64,000 nucleotides of DNA from Sphingomonas faeni (GTDB taxonomy: Bacteria; Pseudomonadota; Alphaproteobacteria; Sphingomonadales; Sphingomonadaceae). A program made the position numbers and the translations under genes. The notes beneath the pieces were generated by a model, which saw nothing but the letters and a program-made list of their open reading frames with translations, searched no databases and was not told where the DNA came from. Of the stretch, positions 1 to 9,259 are shown piece after piece. Each line of letters begins with the position of its first letter. Position 1 is the first letter of the stretch. The DNA lies in NCBI RefSeq assembly GCF_023195535.1, contig NZ_JALPNF010000003.1, positions 248,001-312,000 on the forward strand, written 5' to 3'.

Positions 1-984
1 GCCGGGGGTGGTCAGCGTGAGCACGCCGCCGAGCATCGCCAGATACGCGCCGCGATACTCGGCGGCATCGTTGGACAGCCGGGACAGCAACGGTACGGCA
101 ACACGCGCTGCCGGTGCTGTCATCTGCCACAGCGGCTGGAACATCAGCTTGTAGGCACGATCGTAGATGCCGAGCGGCCCTGCACCGAACCGCGCGCCGA
201 TCAGGATGTTGTCGAGGTTGGTGATGAGATAGCCGAGCAGATTATAGCCGGTAACCGTCCCGCCGAACCGCAAAAGATGCAGCGCGTCGCGTGAGATTCC
301 GGGTCGCGACGGCCGCCACCGCGAGAACACGCAGGCGAGGACGAGCGTCGCCGCGCCGTTGGTGACCTGCATCGCGACCAGCGACCAATAGCCGAACCCG
401 GCAAGCGCACCGCCGACCCCGACGATCACCCCGGCGACGAGCGCACCGACCTCGATCATCGCGATCGCTCCGAACCGCATGCGTCGGTTGAGCAGCGCCA
501 GATGCTGGGCGGACAGGCTCGACAGCAGCAGCGCGGCCGCCATCGTCATCATCACGGGGGTCACTGCGGGGGTCGCGTAGAAGATCGCCGCGAGCGGTGC
601 CGCGGCCACCGCGAGGCCGGCGAGGGCACAGCCGATCAGCACGTTGAGCCAGAAAAGACTCGACAGTTCGACCTGATTGATCGTCGGTCGCTGCACCGTG
701 GCGGCCGACAGGCCCAGGTCGGTGAGCAGGAGCGCGGCCGCCACCAAGGGGCCGACCATCGCCAGCAATCCGAAATCGGTCGGCAGGAGCAGCCGGGCGA
801 GCGCCACCTGGCTCCCGAACTGAAGTACGAACTTGGTGCCCTGGCTCCCCATCGTCACCGCGGCGCCAACCGCGGATTGCCGCTTGAGCGCGGTGGCGTT
901 GCCATTCGGCGAGAAACCGGCGCCTTCCGACGAGAGACCGGTGCCTTCCGGCGACAAACCGGACGCGGGGATGCGGTCGGTCAT
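1..984 (-). CDS. Wzx-type polysaccharide flippase (MOP family), partial
   Basis: The gene is open to the window start, so its C-terminus is missing; 328 residues are visible. Translation gives a hydrophobic protein of the polysaccharide flippase / WzxC family: a cytoplasmic N-terminus, then repeated membrane segments, with the family-like stretch GYNLLGYLITNLDNILIG followed by LGIYDRAYKLM. It would flip undecaprenyl-linked repeat units across the inner membrane for polymerisation. The ATG at 984 overlaps the stop of the upstream glycosyltransferase (ATGA), which fixes the start and implies translational coupling. The N-terminus carries three degenerate 7-residue repeats (residues 8-28) ahead of the first membrane segment. 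Family assignment is by recognition of sequence pattern; the substrate is unknown. Confidence 0.88.
   Translation of the reverse strand, partial: MTDRIPASGLSPEGTGLSSEGAGFSPNGNATALKRQSAVGAAVTMGSQGTKFVLQFGSQVALARLLLPTDFGLLAMVGPLVAAALLLTDLGLSAATVQRPTINQVELSSLFWLNVLIGCALAGLAVAAAPLAAIFYATPAVTPVMMTMAAALLLSSLSAQHLALLNRRMRFGAIAMIEVGALVAGVIVGVGGALAGFGYWSLVAMQVTNGAATLVLACVFSRWRPSRPGISRDALHLLRFGGTVTGYNLLGYLITNLDNILIGARFGAGPLGIYDRAYKLMFQPLWQMTAPAARVAVPLLSRLSNDAAEYRGAYLAMLGGVLTLTTPG
901..963 (-). repeat. three 21-bp tandem repeats in the flippase N-terminus
   Basis: Three consecutive 21-bp units encode SGLSPEG, TGLSSEG and AGFSPNG (residues 8-28 of the flippase). Units differ by a few bases and keep the reading frame, so the array can expand or shrink without a frameshift. 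Confidence 0.8.
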
Positions 985-1958
985 CGCGCCACTGTCTTGT
1001 AGCCGCCGCGTAACGCCTTGCGCAGGATCAGCGGCAATTGGCGCGCGCTTTCCTGCGTGACGAGCAGCACGCTGTTCGGGCTGGCGAACAGGTAACGAAG
1101 CGCGGCACGGGGGCGGCGCGCCTTGGCCTCGTCGGTAAAGCCGCGATAATAATAGCATCGGTCGACCGTCCGCAGATGACGTCGCAGCAATGCCACCAGC
1201 CGGGCGTCGCAGTTAGCGCGCGCTTCGTCGAGCAGCGCCCGTTGGCGACGGCGCAAGGCATCGAGGTCGCCGGTGGTCTGGATCTGCGTCAACGAGTCCG
1301 GCCGCACCAGATAGCGATATAACGGGTCGGGATGGAGCCACCATCTGGCGCCTGCGCGAAGGCAAGCCACGTACAGCGCGAAATCCTCGGCGAACCGGAC
1401 CGTCTCGTCGTACCGCAGGCCGTGCTGCATCAGGAAATCGCGTCGCATCAACGGTTTCAAAAACCCGTAATTGGTCCGCGGCGCGTCCGGCGACGAGATA
1501 TTGCGCGCGATGAACTCCGGCAGATCGATCATGCAGGGTGCAGTCAGCGATCCTGGTGCGAGCATCGGCGTCCGCGACCCGTCAACTGCGTCGACCAGCA
1601 GAAGGTTGTCCGCCACCATGTCGGCCTGTTTCGTCTCGCCGAGGGCGATGAGCGTCGCGAGGCGGGTGGGCGCAAAACTGTCATCGGCATCGAGCAGCGC
1701 GATCCACTCGCCCCGCGCCGCGGCTATTCCCGCATTGCGGGCAACCGACGGCCCGCCGTTGCGTGGCAAGGCGAGCAGCGACACGCGGGAATCGCCGCGC
1801 GAGATTTCCGCGACGATGGCCGCGGTGTTATCGGTCGATCGGTCATCGACCACGATGATCTCAAGATCGCACTGGTCTTGCTGCATTGCAGAAGCGATTG
1901 TCGCCTCGATATACTGCGCTGCATTATAGGCCGGAATAATGACGCTGGCCTGGATCAT
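981..1958 (-). CDS. family 2 glycosyltransferase (GT-A fold)
   Basis: 325 residues. The N-terminus (SVIIPAYNAAQYIEATI) is the classic GT2 opening, followed by VVDDRSTDNT near residue 37 and the LLDADDSF metal/nucleotide motif near residue 90. It should transfer a sugar from a nucleotide-sugar donor to the lipid-linked exopolysaccharide intermediate on the cytoplasmic face. The start ATG has GGGAG about 6 bases upstream. Its stop overlaps the flippase start by four bases, so the two are a coupled pair. It is divergent from the GT2 starting at 2006, with 47 bp between them, which must hold both promoters. The sugar specificity cannot be read from sequence. Confidence 0.92.
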   Translation of the reverse strand: MIQASVIIPAYNAAQYIEATIASAMQQDQCDLEIIVVDDRSTDNTAAIVAEISRGDSRVSLLALPRNGGPSVARNAGIAAARGEWIALLDADDSFAPTRLATLIALGETKQADMVADNLLLVDAVDGSRTPMLAPGSLTAPCMIDLPEFIARNISSPDAPRTNYGFLKPLMRRDFLMQHGLRYDETVRFAEDFALYVACLRAGARWWLHPDPLYRYLVRPDSLTQIQTTGDLDALRRRQRALLDEARANCDARLVALLRRHLRTVDRCYYYRGFTDEAKARRPRAALRYLFASPNSVLLVTQESARQLPLILRKALRGGYKTVAR

Positions 1959-2005
1959 ACGAGCTCCCTTGAAGGGGGTTTCCAGGATCGCTGCTCGAAA
2001 GGAGC

Positions 2006-2989
2006 ATGATGTCGAACCCCGAAATTACCGTGATCGTGCCGGCATACAACGTGGCCGGGCTCGTCCTGCCCTGTCTGGCATCCATTGTGGCCCAATCGAC
2101 CGGGTCGTGGCAGGCGATCGTGGTCGACGACGGCTCCACCGACGCGACGGCGGACGAAATTCGCACGCTCGTCGACCCGCGTATTTCGCTTGTGCAGCAA
2201 ACCAACGCCGGGGTTTCGGCCGCACGAAATCATGGTCTGGCGCTCGCCAAGGGGCGGTTCGTGATGTTCCTCGACGGCGACGACGTACTCAATCCGACCG
2301 CTTTTGCGCGGCTCGCCGCGATGCTGGATGCGCGCGAAACAGCGGTCGCGGCGTTCGGCACGTTCCTGAAGATCCTGCCCGGCGGCGCGCTCTATCCAGG
2401 GCAAAAGCCGCTCGCGCTGCATCGTTATCCCGACGGCGACGTGCTGGAACCGATGCTGCGCGAGAACTTCCTCGCCAATGGCGGCCACGTCCTGATCCGG
2501 ACCGAGGTGGCGCGCCGGCTTGGCGGGTTCGATACGCGGCTGCGGCTGAGCGAGGATTGGGAGTTCTGGTGCCGCCTCGCCGCGCAAGGCGAATTCGCGT
2601 TCATCGGTACCGAGCCGGAAGTGTTCTCGTTGCGGGTACGGCCGGGCAGTTCGTCGGGTGGTCTTTCGGTCGACTGGGCCAATCATCAGCCCTGTCTCGA
2701 TACGATCGGTGGCAATGCCACGATCCGCGCACGCTTTTCCGGCAAGGCCTGGCGCAAGCTGGAGCGTACGATGCGGGCCAGTCAGATGTGGGAATGCGGC
2801 CGCGTCAATTTCACGATGCGCCGCTTCCGTGATGCGCGTCGGCTTATGCTCGGGTCGCTGCGGCTCGATCCCTTGCCGAAACGGGCGGCGACCTTCCTCG
2901 CGGCGATCGCGCAACGGCACACGAACCATGTGATCGTGTCTCGTCTGCGGTTTCGTGACGAGGATGTCGCGGCCGATATACAGGCCTGA
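2006..2989 (+). CDS. family 2 glycosyltransferase
   Basis: 327 residues with the GT2 signature: EITVIVPAYNVAG at the N-terminus, VVDDGSTDAT near residue 40, and MFLDGDDVL near residue 90. A later LSEDWEFWCRL stretch matches the conserved acidic region that follows the acceptor site in this family. AAAGGAG sits 5 bases before two consecutive ATG codons (2006 and 2009); either may be used. The gene is transcribed away from the rest of the leftward operon and has its own short promoter region. Likely role: one sugar addition step in the same exopolysaccharide repeat unit. Donor and acceptor are unknown. Confidence 0.92.
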   Translation: MMSNPEITVIVPAYNVAGLVLPCLASIVAQSTGSWQAIVVDDGSTDATADEIRTLVDPRISLVQQTNAGVSAARNHGLALAKGRFVMFLDGDDVLNPTAFARLAAMLDARETAVAAFGTFLKILPGGALYPGQKPLALHRYPDGDVLEPMLRENFLANGGHVLIRTEVARRLGGFDTRLRLSEDWEFWCRLAAQGEFAFIGTEPEVFSLRVRPGSSSGGLSVDWANHQPCLDTIGGNATIRARFSGKAWRKLERTMRASQMWECGRVNFTMRRFRDARRLMLGSLRLDPLPKRAATFLAAIAQRHTNHVIVSRLRFRDEDVAADIQA

Positions 2990-3134
2990 CCGATTCCACA
3001 TGCACAACACCGGACAATGTCCTATAGTGGGGCAGTAGGCGCATAAGGTCCAGCGGACGCGGTATGGCATTGAGCTATGACGTGCCACGATCGGGTTCGT
3101 CTGACCCAGATAGAGTAATGGCCGGAGAGGCAGG

Positions 3135-3365
3135 ATGATTGGCAAGGACCCCACGGGAGCAGGCGGCAAGCCGAGACATCCCGAGCCGATCGGCCACGAA
3201 TCCCTGAACCGGGCCGAGGCGTGGCACGCCGATGCCGATACGCGGTTCCCGGTCGAGCCCGGATCCTCACGCATGCCGGCAGGGCGGCGCATCTCGTTCA
3301 CCGCATGGGCGATCGCCGGGGTCGTCGGGGTCGTCCTCTGGATGATCGTCATCCGGCTGGCCTGA
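3135..3365 (+). CDS. small C-terminally anchored membrane protein, unknown function
   Basis: 76 residues. A charged, proline-rich N-terminal half is followed by one hydrophobic segment at residues 55-75 (FTAWAIAGVVGVVLWMIVIR) that ends one residue before the C-terminus, a tail-anchor arrangement. AGAGGCAGG lies just before the ATG, which supports translation. The last 17 bp overlap the 3' end of the convergent polymerase gene. I do not recognise the family. Its position in the polysaccharide locus suggests an accessory role, but that is only inference. Confidence 0.6.
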   Translation: MIGKDPTGAGGKPRHPEPIGHESLNRAEAWHADADTRFPVEPGSSRMPAGRRISFTAWAIAGVVGVVLWMIVIRLA

Positions 3366-4644
3366 GCTTGAGCCCGAGATCGTCTGGTGCCGTACCGCCC
3401 CAGATGCACAGCAGGAACAGCAGCACCAGCATCGGCGTGAACAACAGATAGCCGCCCCCGATGATGAAGGTGGTGAGCGCCAGGACGGACAGGATCGCCG
3501 TCTCCCGCCGCCAAAGCGTGCCTGCGAACATCGCCAGGAACGCGGTGATCCCGATCGCGCCGTAATCGGTGATCAGCTTGGCGATCGAATTGCCCGTGCC
3601 TTCCTTGAAATACAGGTAGCGCTCGGTCGCGCCCGGCCCCCAGCCGATCAGGATGCGCGCCTCGTGGCTGAGCTCCGCGATCGGCAGGAAGGGGCCGATG
3701 AAGCGCGCATAGCCGCTCGACCCCGAATAGCTCAGCTCGTTGGTCCGGCTGAGCATCGATCCAACCTGTTCGGGAAAGACGATCGACCCCAGCGTCAGCG
3801 CGATCACGCCGGCGATCGCAAAACCCGCCACGCGCCCGAAATTCCGCGCCGACAGACAGGCGTAGAACGGGACCGCCAACGCGAGCGACAGCGCGCCGGT
3901 GCCGGAGAAGGACAGCATGTACGCGACCAGGTACAGCGGCAGATATTTCACCCGCCCGAGAATGAAATAATCGATGACGACCGCGATCACGAGCGTCTGC
4001 GAGAACATGCTCGGCTCGAGCAGGAAGAAGCCGTTGGAGCGCAGGATCGTCGATCCGTAGTGCAGAATCGGATTGAAGTTGAACTGCGGCTCGACCAGCA
4101 CCGGTTTCAGCGCGGGCATGGTCACCATGAACGAAAATATCCGGATGCCGACAAACTGCACCGCCCATTGGACGATCCCCGCCGCTGCGATGAACCGGGT
4201 ATAGGCGAGGAAGAGCCGGAAGACGGTCGTCCGGTCGAACCGCGCGCTCGGGCCGACCATGGTGAAGCTGTACGTGACCAGGATCGCGATCATCGAAGGG
4301 ACGCTGGTGCCGAACCGACCATCCGGCGTCGTCAGCGCGATCAGCGTCGACAGCAACGTACACGCCGCGAAGACGAAATAGAGCGCCATACCGCGCGGGC
4401 GTAACGTGGCGATGCCGCTGGCCAGCCCCCATCCGAGCAACAGCGCGAACAGCGGCAGGCTGATGAACAAGGCGCTACCCCCCGGCATCCCGCCGAAGCG
4501 TTGCAGGATCAGGCAGGCGATCAAACTACCATGGACGAAGATCCGGCTGTTGCGCGCGGACTGGTCCTGGTCGTCCGCAAGGGCGTCGTCCCGCAAGGCC
4601 TGGTATCGAAGACCCTCGTCCTGAACGATCGGTGCGGTGCTCAT
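3349..4644 (-). CDS. O-antigen/exopolysaccharide polymerase-like membrane protein (Wzy-like)
   Basis: 431 residues from the ATG at 4644; an open frame extends upstream, but that extension is arginine-rich and lies over the divergent gene's leader, so I chose the internal ATG preceded by GGGGTGG. The protein has about ten hydrophobic segments and a large loop region, typical of Wzy/O-antigen ligase proteins, including a segment beginning LLGWGLASGIATLRPRG. It would join flipped repeat units in the periplasm. Wzy proteins share little sequence, so the call rests on topology plus the presence of a flippase, a Wzc-like kinase and a Wza-like protein in the same locus. Confidence 0.75.
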   Translation of the reverse strand: MSTAPIVQDEGLRYQALRDDALADDQDQSARNSRIFVHGSLIACLILQRFGGMPGGSALFISLPLFALLLGWGLASGIATLRPRGMALYFVFAACTLLSTLIALTTPDGRFGTSVPSMIAILVTYSFTMVGPSARFDRTTVFRLFLAYTRFIAAAGIVQWAVQFVGIRIFSFMVTMPALKPVLVEPQFNFNPILHYGSTILRSNGFFLLEPSMFSQTLVIAVVIDYFILGRVKYLPLYLVAYMLSFSGTGALSLALAVPFYACLSARNFGRVAGFAIAGVIALTLGSIVFPEQVGSMLSRTNELSYSGSSGYARFIGPFLPIAELSHEARILIGWGPGATERYLYFKEGTGNSIAKLITDYGAIGITAFLAMFAGTLWRRETAILSVLALTTFIIGGGYLLFTPMLVLLFLLCIWGGTAPDDLGLKLRPAG

Positions 4645-4841
4645 GCCACCACCCCGCGCGCGCCACTCGCCTCGTCGCGCGCGCAGGGCGTCGCGCGGCG
4701 CGACATCTTGCCGTGCGCGCGAGAGAGCGTAACGCTTCGCGAGGGCCGCCAGAGAGTGGGCCGGTAGAGGATCGATCGCCACCGCCGTCGCCCGGCCGGC
4801 CGGTGTCTCGTCTCATTCCGGCCGGGCAGGAGCGCCGCCTC

Positions 4842-5771
4842 ATGGTCCGGACTGCCGTTATGATCGCCCTTGCTGCCACCGCGTTGGCCGCAACCCCGGC
4901 GCGAGCCAACCCGTTGATGTACGTCTACAAGGGTGCGGGCTGCGACGGCAAGGATCGGCTGCCTCGCTATCAGGGCGTGATGGGGCGCAAGCTCGATGGG
5001 GTGTCCGACTTCCTGTCGGCCGAAAGCTGGGCGCAGATGCAGAGCGGCGCGCAGTGGGCGCTGACCTGCTGGCAGAACCAGCCCGTTCGGCTTGCGCTCG
5101 GTGTACCGCTCGTCGTCAAGGGCGGTACGCTGAGTGCTGCCGCCGCGGGAGAATATGACGCCGAATTCCGCAAGATCGGCGAACTCCTCGTAGCCAAGGG
5201 GCGCGCCGATACGATCGTGCGGCTTGGCTGGGAGTTCAACGGCAACTGGTATGCCTGGTCGGCTGCAAAGGATCCGGTGTCGTTCGTCGGCGCCTTCCGT
5301 CATGTCGTCGGCGTGCTGCGCGCAGTGCCGGGCCAGCATTTCCGGATCGTATGGAATCCGTCGCTCGGCACCGGCACGAACACGCCGCAATCCTTGTGGC
5401 CCGGCGACGACGCCGTCGACCTGATCGGTATCGATATCTACAACCAGAGCTGGCGTCCGCAGGATACCGACCCGGCGACCCGCTGGCAGGGCTATCTCAC
5501 CGCCAATTACGGCCTGAACTGGCTGGCGAGGTTCGCGGCCGAGCATCGCAAGCCGATCGTGGTTCCCGAATGGGGCACCGGCACGCGACCCGACGGACAT
5601 GGCTATGGCGACGATCCGCTGTTCATCCACAACATGGCCGCCTGGATGCGCGCGCACCGTATCGCCTATGAAAGCTATTGGGATTTCACCGCGTCCGATT
5701 ACGACGCCACGATGTCCGCGGGCAAATTCCCGCTGGCGCTGGCGGCCTACAAGGCGGAGTTCGCGCAGTGA
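4842..5771 (+). CDS. secreted glycoside hydrolase, clan GH-A / GH26-like
   Basis: 309 residues with a signal peptide ending near ATPARA-N (residue 22); AGGAG lies 10 bases before the ATG. The mature protein has RLGWEFNGNWYAW near residue 130, resembling the acid/base region of GH26-type TIM-barrel hydrolases, then GIDIYNQSW and IVVPEWGTG, where the Glu is a plausible nucleophile. The two Glu residues are at the spacing expected for clan GH-A retaining enzymes. Sitting between the polymerase and the Wzc-like kinase, it may trim, release or turn over the exopolysaccharide in the periplasm or outside. The exact GH family is uncertain. Confidence 0.75.
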   Translation: MVRTAVMIALAATALAATPARANPLMYVYKGAGCDGKDRLPRYQGVMGRKLDGVSDFLSAESWAQMQSGAQWALTCWQNQPVRLALGVPLVVKGGTLSAAAAGEYDAEFRKIGELLVAKGRADTIVRLGWEFNGNWYAWSAAKDPVSFVGAFRHVVGVLRAVPGQHFRIVWNPSLGTGTNTPQSLWPGDDAVDLIGIDIYNQSWRPQDTDPATRWQGYLTANYGLNWLARFAAEHRKPIVVPEWGTGTRPDGHGYGDDPLFIHNMAAWMRAHRIAYESYWDFTASDYDATMSAGKFPLALAAYKAEFAQ

Positions 5772-5784
5772 TCGGCCAGCCGAC

Positions 5785-7953
5785 TTAGGCATAATAGGCC
5801 CCGTAGTCGGCGTGATCGCGATCGACATCGCCGTGGCCGAACGCAGCCAGCGCGCGCATGTCGACACGGGTTGCGATCACGCCGAGCGGCTCGATGTCGA
5901 GCGCGCGCATCCGCTTCAGAGTCGCTGCCGCGGTCTGGCTCGGCGTATCGTTCCAGCGCAGCACCATGAGCACCTCGTCGACCTGACGGAGCAGCAGCCG
6001 GGCATCGGTAACAGCGAGGGCAGGCGCCGCATCGAAGATCACCAGATCGAAGCGCTTTTCCGCCGCGGCCAGCAATGCAGCGATATTGGCCGCAGCGAAA
6101 AGATCCTGCCGATTCTCGGTCGTGTCGCCAGCGGGCAGCACGTACATGCCGCTCACCGGGTCGTGGATCAGCGCCTCGTCCAGCGTCGCGGTGCGGCGCA
6201 GCACCTGCACCATGCCGGCATGCGGCGGGAGACCCATCACCCGGGATACGGATGCGCGACGGATATCGGCATCCACGAGCAACGTCCGGCTGCCCGCCAT
6301 TGCCGACGTCCGCGCGAGCGAGATCGCGAGCGTGGTCTTGCCTTCACTCGGCCGTGCGGAGGTTATGCCGACACTCGTCATGCCGGTACGGCCATTGCGT
6401 ACCAGCGCGAGCCGCACGGCGCGTAGTTGCTCGGCGTAGAGCGACAGGGGACGCTCCACCGGGAAGTCGATCGGCGAAATCCCCTCTTCTCCGGGCCGTG
6501 CGATCGACGCGATTTCCGGGACATTGGCGATATGCGGCAGCCCAAGCTTTCGCTCGATGTCCGCCGACGAGATCAGCTTGCGATCGAAGGCTTCCGCGAT
6601 CCACACCGCCGCACCCGCGACGATCGTCGCCAGCACCAGCCCGATCATCAGGATCAGCGGCTTGTTGGGCGACGTCGGTCGCTGCGGCAGCGCGGCCGGG
6701 GAAAAGATCCGCGCGTCCTCATCGGCGACAAGCGCCTGGCTGCTGATCAGGTTCTTGCGCTCGAGCAGGGCCTGGTAGGTAGCGCGCAGGCCATCTGCCT
6801 TGCGCTGGAGTTGCGACAGCTGGACCGAGGCGTTGTTGTCGTTGGCAAGGGTGCCGGTGGTGCGCGCGACGATACCGGCGGCGTTGGCGACCTGGTCGCG
6901 GGCGATCTGCGCGTTGGCGTTCAGATTGGCGAGCTGCCGGCTGGTTTCCGCCCCGATCGCCCGGTCGAGCGAGTCGAGCTGGTCCTTGGTCCGGATCAGA
7001 TCGGGGTGGTCGGGCTGATAGCGGCCCTGCATGTCGGCATAGGTGGTCGCCAGCACCGCGCGCTGATTGCGCAACTGCTGGATGACGGGGGATTGCAGCA
7101 CCGCGCCGACACCGCCGGTGTCACCCTTGCGCGTCTGCCCACGCGCGGTACTGAGTTTCGCCTGCGCATCAGCCAGTGCGGCCTGCGCTGCGGCCTGCTG
7201 TTGCTTGTAGAGCGACAATTCCTGTTGCGTGAAGGTCGCGCCCTGGCTGTCGAACAGGTCGTGCTGGGCGCGGTATCGGGCAACCTCGGTATCCGCGGCC
7301 TCCAATTGGATGCGCAAATTGTCCAGTTCGTTGCCCAACCCCCGGCCGACCTGCTCGACGGCGGCGCGGCGGGACTTCTCCTTCACGGCCAGATACTGGT
7401 GGCCGATCTGATCGGCGACCGCCTTGGCCAGCATCGGGTCCGACGACGTATAGGCGATCGAGACGACGCTGGATTCGCCGGGGCGGATGATCTTGGTCCC
7501 GCCGATCACGAGGCCTGTCGCCGCGGTTTCCCGATCGGTGCCGGGCAGCTTGGGGAGGCTTGCGGCGAAGACCGGATTGTCGACGAGGTTCAGCGCGCGG
7601 ACGGTGCCGAGCGCGACGGCGGACGAGCGCATGATCTCGACTTCGGTCGCAACCGCGGTCTCGGCGGTGGACAGACCGGGCAGGACCTCCTTGTCCTTCT
7701 CCGACACGTTCAACTCACGCGAATTGACCACCATGCCCGCCGACGCGGTGTACAGCTTGGTCCGCGTGAACCCGTATGCCAGCACCAGTGCCAACGCGCT
7801 CGCGAATACCCCGATCGCGAGCCATTTCCGGTGACGTACCGCGGCGAATGCGTGGCGGATGCTGTCCATCGGATCGCCGATGGTCGCGGCCAATCGTCCC
7901 TTCGAACGGGGTTCGGCAGTCTGGCCGGAGCGGAAGTCGTCCATGGCGTTCAC
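5785..7953 (-). CDS. polysaccharide co-polymerase / tyrosine autokinase (Wzc/GumC-like)
   Basis: 722 residues. Order: cytoplasmic N-terminus, membrane segment near 44-62, long periplasmic Wzz-type coiled-coil region, second membrane segment near 430-452, then a BY-kinase domain with Walker A (ARPSEGKTT, about residue 535), Walker A' (LLVDADIRRA) and Walker B (LVIFDAAP, about 640). The C-terminus ends in a short tyrosine cluster (DYGAYYA), shorter than in E. coli Wzc but consistent with autophosphorylation. It controls chain length and couples polymerisation to export. The GTG start overlaps the stop of the upstream beta-barrel gene (GTGA), indicating coupling. Confidence 0.9.
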   Translation of the reverse strand: MNAMDDFRSGQTAEPRSKGRLAATIGDPMDSIRHAFAAVRHRKWLAIGVFASALALVLAYGFTRTKLYTASAGMVVNSRELNVSEKDKEVLPGLSTAETAVATEVEIMRSSAVALGTVRALNLVDNPVFAASLPKLPGTDRETAATGLVIGGTKIIRPGESSVVSIAYTSSDPMLAKAVADQIGHQYLAVKEKSRRAAVEQVGRGLGNELDNLRIQLEAADTEVARYRAQHDLFDSQGATFTQQELSLYKQQQAAAQAALADAQAKLSTARGQTRKGDTGGVGAVLQSPVIQQLRNQRAVLATTYADMQGRYQPDHPDLIRTKDQLDSLDRAIGAETSRQLANLNANAQIARDQVANAAGIVARTTGTLANDNNASVQLSQLQRKADGLRATYQALLERKNLISSQALVADEDARIFSPAALPQRPTSPNKPLILMIGLVLATIVAGAAVWIAEAFDRKLISSADIERKLGLPHIANVPEIASIARPGEEGISPIDFPVERPLSLYAEQLRAVRLALVRNGRTGMTSVGITSARPSEGKTTLAISLARTSAMAGSRTLLVDADIRRASVSRVMGLPPHAGMVQVLRRTATLDEALIHDPVSGMYVLPAGDTTENRQDLFAAANIAALLAAAEKRFDLVIFDAAPALAVTDARLLLRQVDEVLMVLRWNDTPSQTAAATLKRMRALDIEPLGVIATRVDMRALAAFGHGDVDRDHADYGAYYA

Positions 7954-9254
7954 CTTGTCAGCGTCAGGCCGATCGTCGCGCGGTTGTCCTTGAACGCGCG
8001 GTAACGATCAGTGCCGTTGGAGGATTGGTCGAGCCGCTCGAGGCCGAACTTGAGCCCGGCATAGCGGTTGATACGATAGGTCGCGCTGGCCTTGGCGCTG
8101 ATGCGACCATCGGTGCGATCGAGGTTGTTGAAGCGACTGTCCTGATATCCGATCGATGCGGACAGGATCAGTTGACGCAGCCATTCGTGATCGACCTGGA
8201 TGCTGCCCTGCGTCGACAGATAGCCGCCCGAGCCTGGAATGCCGGAGTCGAGCACCGATCGGTTGCCCCTGATCGTGACGGTCGTTAGCTGGGTCGGGAA
8301 GAACTGCACCGTGGCGTTGAAGCCGAGGCCACCGAGATCATTGTAGAAGGGCAGGCGGAAGCGCTGCTGGATATAGCCGACGCCGATGCTGCCGCGGATC
8401 AGCGCGGCCGGCTCGAAACTCACGCCTGCGAGCAGTTCGAACCCTTCCGAATTGCGCTTGGGCGTCTCGATCGTGCCGACCCGGAACCGGCGGACATTGT
8501 AGCTCGCGCTGGTGAACCACGCGATCGACGGCGTCTGCGCGTAGGACGCACGCATGCCGACGCGGTAGCTGGTATTGTCGCTCGGCTGGTAGTCCGCGAT
8601 CGTGCCATCGGCGAGTTGGCCGTCGCGGAAATCGAAGCGGGCCACGCGCGCCGTCGCCGAGAGTCGCAGCTTGTTGAAATCATGCGCGAGCAGCATCGCG
8701 CCCGATTGCTGCGTGTAATAGATCGGCTTGATCGTTTGCGAGAAGATGTCCTGCGACAGGCGCGACTGGTGAATGCCCTCGGCACGGATCGCAGCCGTCA
8801 ATGCGGTCGCGTGATCGAATTCGTAGACGCCGCGGCCGGTGACCGAATAGTCGGCGACGTTCTCGGTGCTGCGGTTCAGATACCGGTCGATCTTGCCTCT
8901 GGCATCGAGGCTGAGGCTGTTGCGCGCCCATTGCGACTGCAGTTGCGCCCGTGGCTGGATGCGCAGCAGGCCGTCGGTGACCCTGTCATCCTGCGTACCG
9001 AAGATATTGTCGTCGTAGAGGCCGGTGATCTCGACCGACGGCGCAAGCTGGAAACCGCCGAGCGGGATTCCCGGCGCGACATAGCCGGGCTGCACGCGCT
9101 CGAGTACGGCTGTATGGCGTGTGTCGATCTGGGGCTTTTCCTCGGGCAAGAGCGGCGCCTCCTGGGCATGGACCAGATGTGGACACACCATCGCACTGCC
9201 CAGCACGCCAGTGCGAGCGGCGTGACGAAGCCAAGACGGTGTACGGCGGGACAC
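7950..9254 (-). CDS. outer-membrane beta-barrel protein of the export system
   Basis: 434 residues from a GTG at 9254, chosen because it falls 6 bases after the upstream stop and opens a signal peptide (SRRTPSWLRHAARTG..., cleavage near LVHA-Q). The mature part has many alternating aromatic/polar strands (for example TALTAAIRAEG, ISAKASATYRINRYAG) and ends in LTLTR, as expected for a 12-18 strand barrel of the beta-barrel porin 2 type. Such proteins lie between wza- and wzc-like genes in several exopolysaccharide loci and probably assist secretion through the outer membrane. The final residue is Arg, not the usual aromatic, which is unusual for a BAM substrate. Confidence 0.8.
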   Translation of the reverse strand: MSRRTPSWLRHAARTGVLGSAMVCPHLVHAQEAPLLPEEKPQIDTRHTAVLERVQPGYVAPGIPLGGFQLAPSVEITGLYDDNIFGTQDDRVTDGLLRIQPRAQLQSQWARNSLSLDARGKIDRYLNRSTENVADYSVTGRGVYEFDHATALTAAIRAEGIHQSRLSQDIFSQTIKPIYYTQQSGAMLLAHDFNKLRLSATARVARFDFRDGQLADGTIADYQPSDNTSYRVGMRASYAQTPSIAWFTSASYNVRRFRVGTIETPKRNSEGFELLAGVSFEPAALIRGSIGVGYIQQRFRLPFYNDLGGLGFNATVQFFPTQLTTVTIRGNRSVLDSGIPGSGGYLSTQGSIQVDHEWLRQLILSASIGYQDSRFNNLDRTDGRISAKASATYRINRYAGLKFGLERLDQSSNGTDRYRAFKDNRATIGLTLTR

Positions 9255-9259
9255 GGCGG

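Noticed and set aside
502-1002. Long forward open frame opposite the flippase
   Set aside because: Arg/Gly/His-rich, no family, antisense to a clear membrane transporter; a GC-driven shadow.
1955-4432. Very long leftward open frame of 825 codons across three genes
   Set aside because: It is composed of shadows in other frames of the GT2, the small ORF and the polymerase; composition is typical of antisense GC-rich frames.
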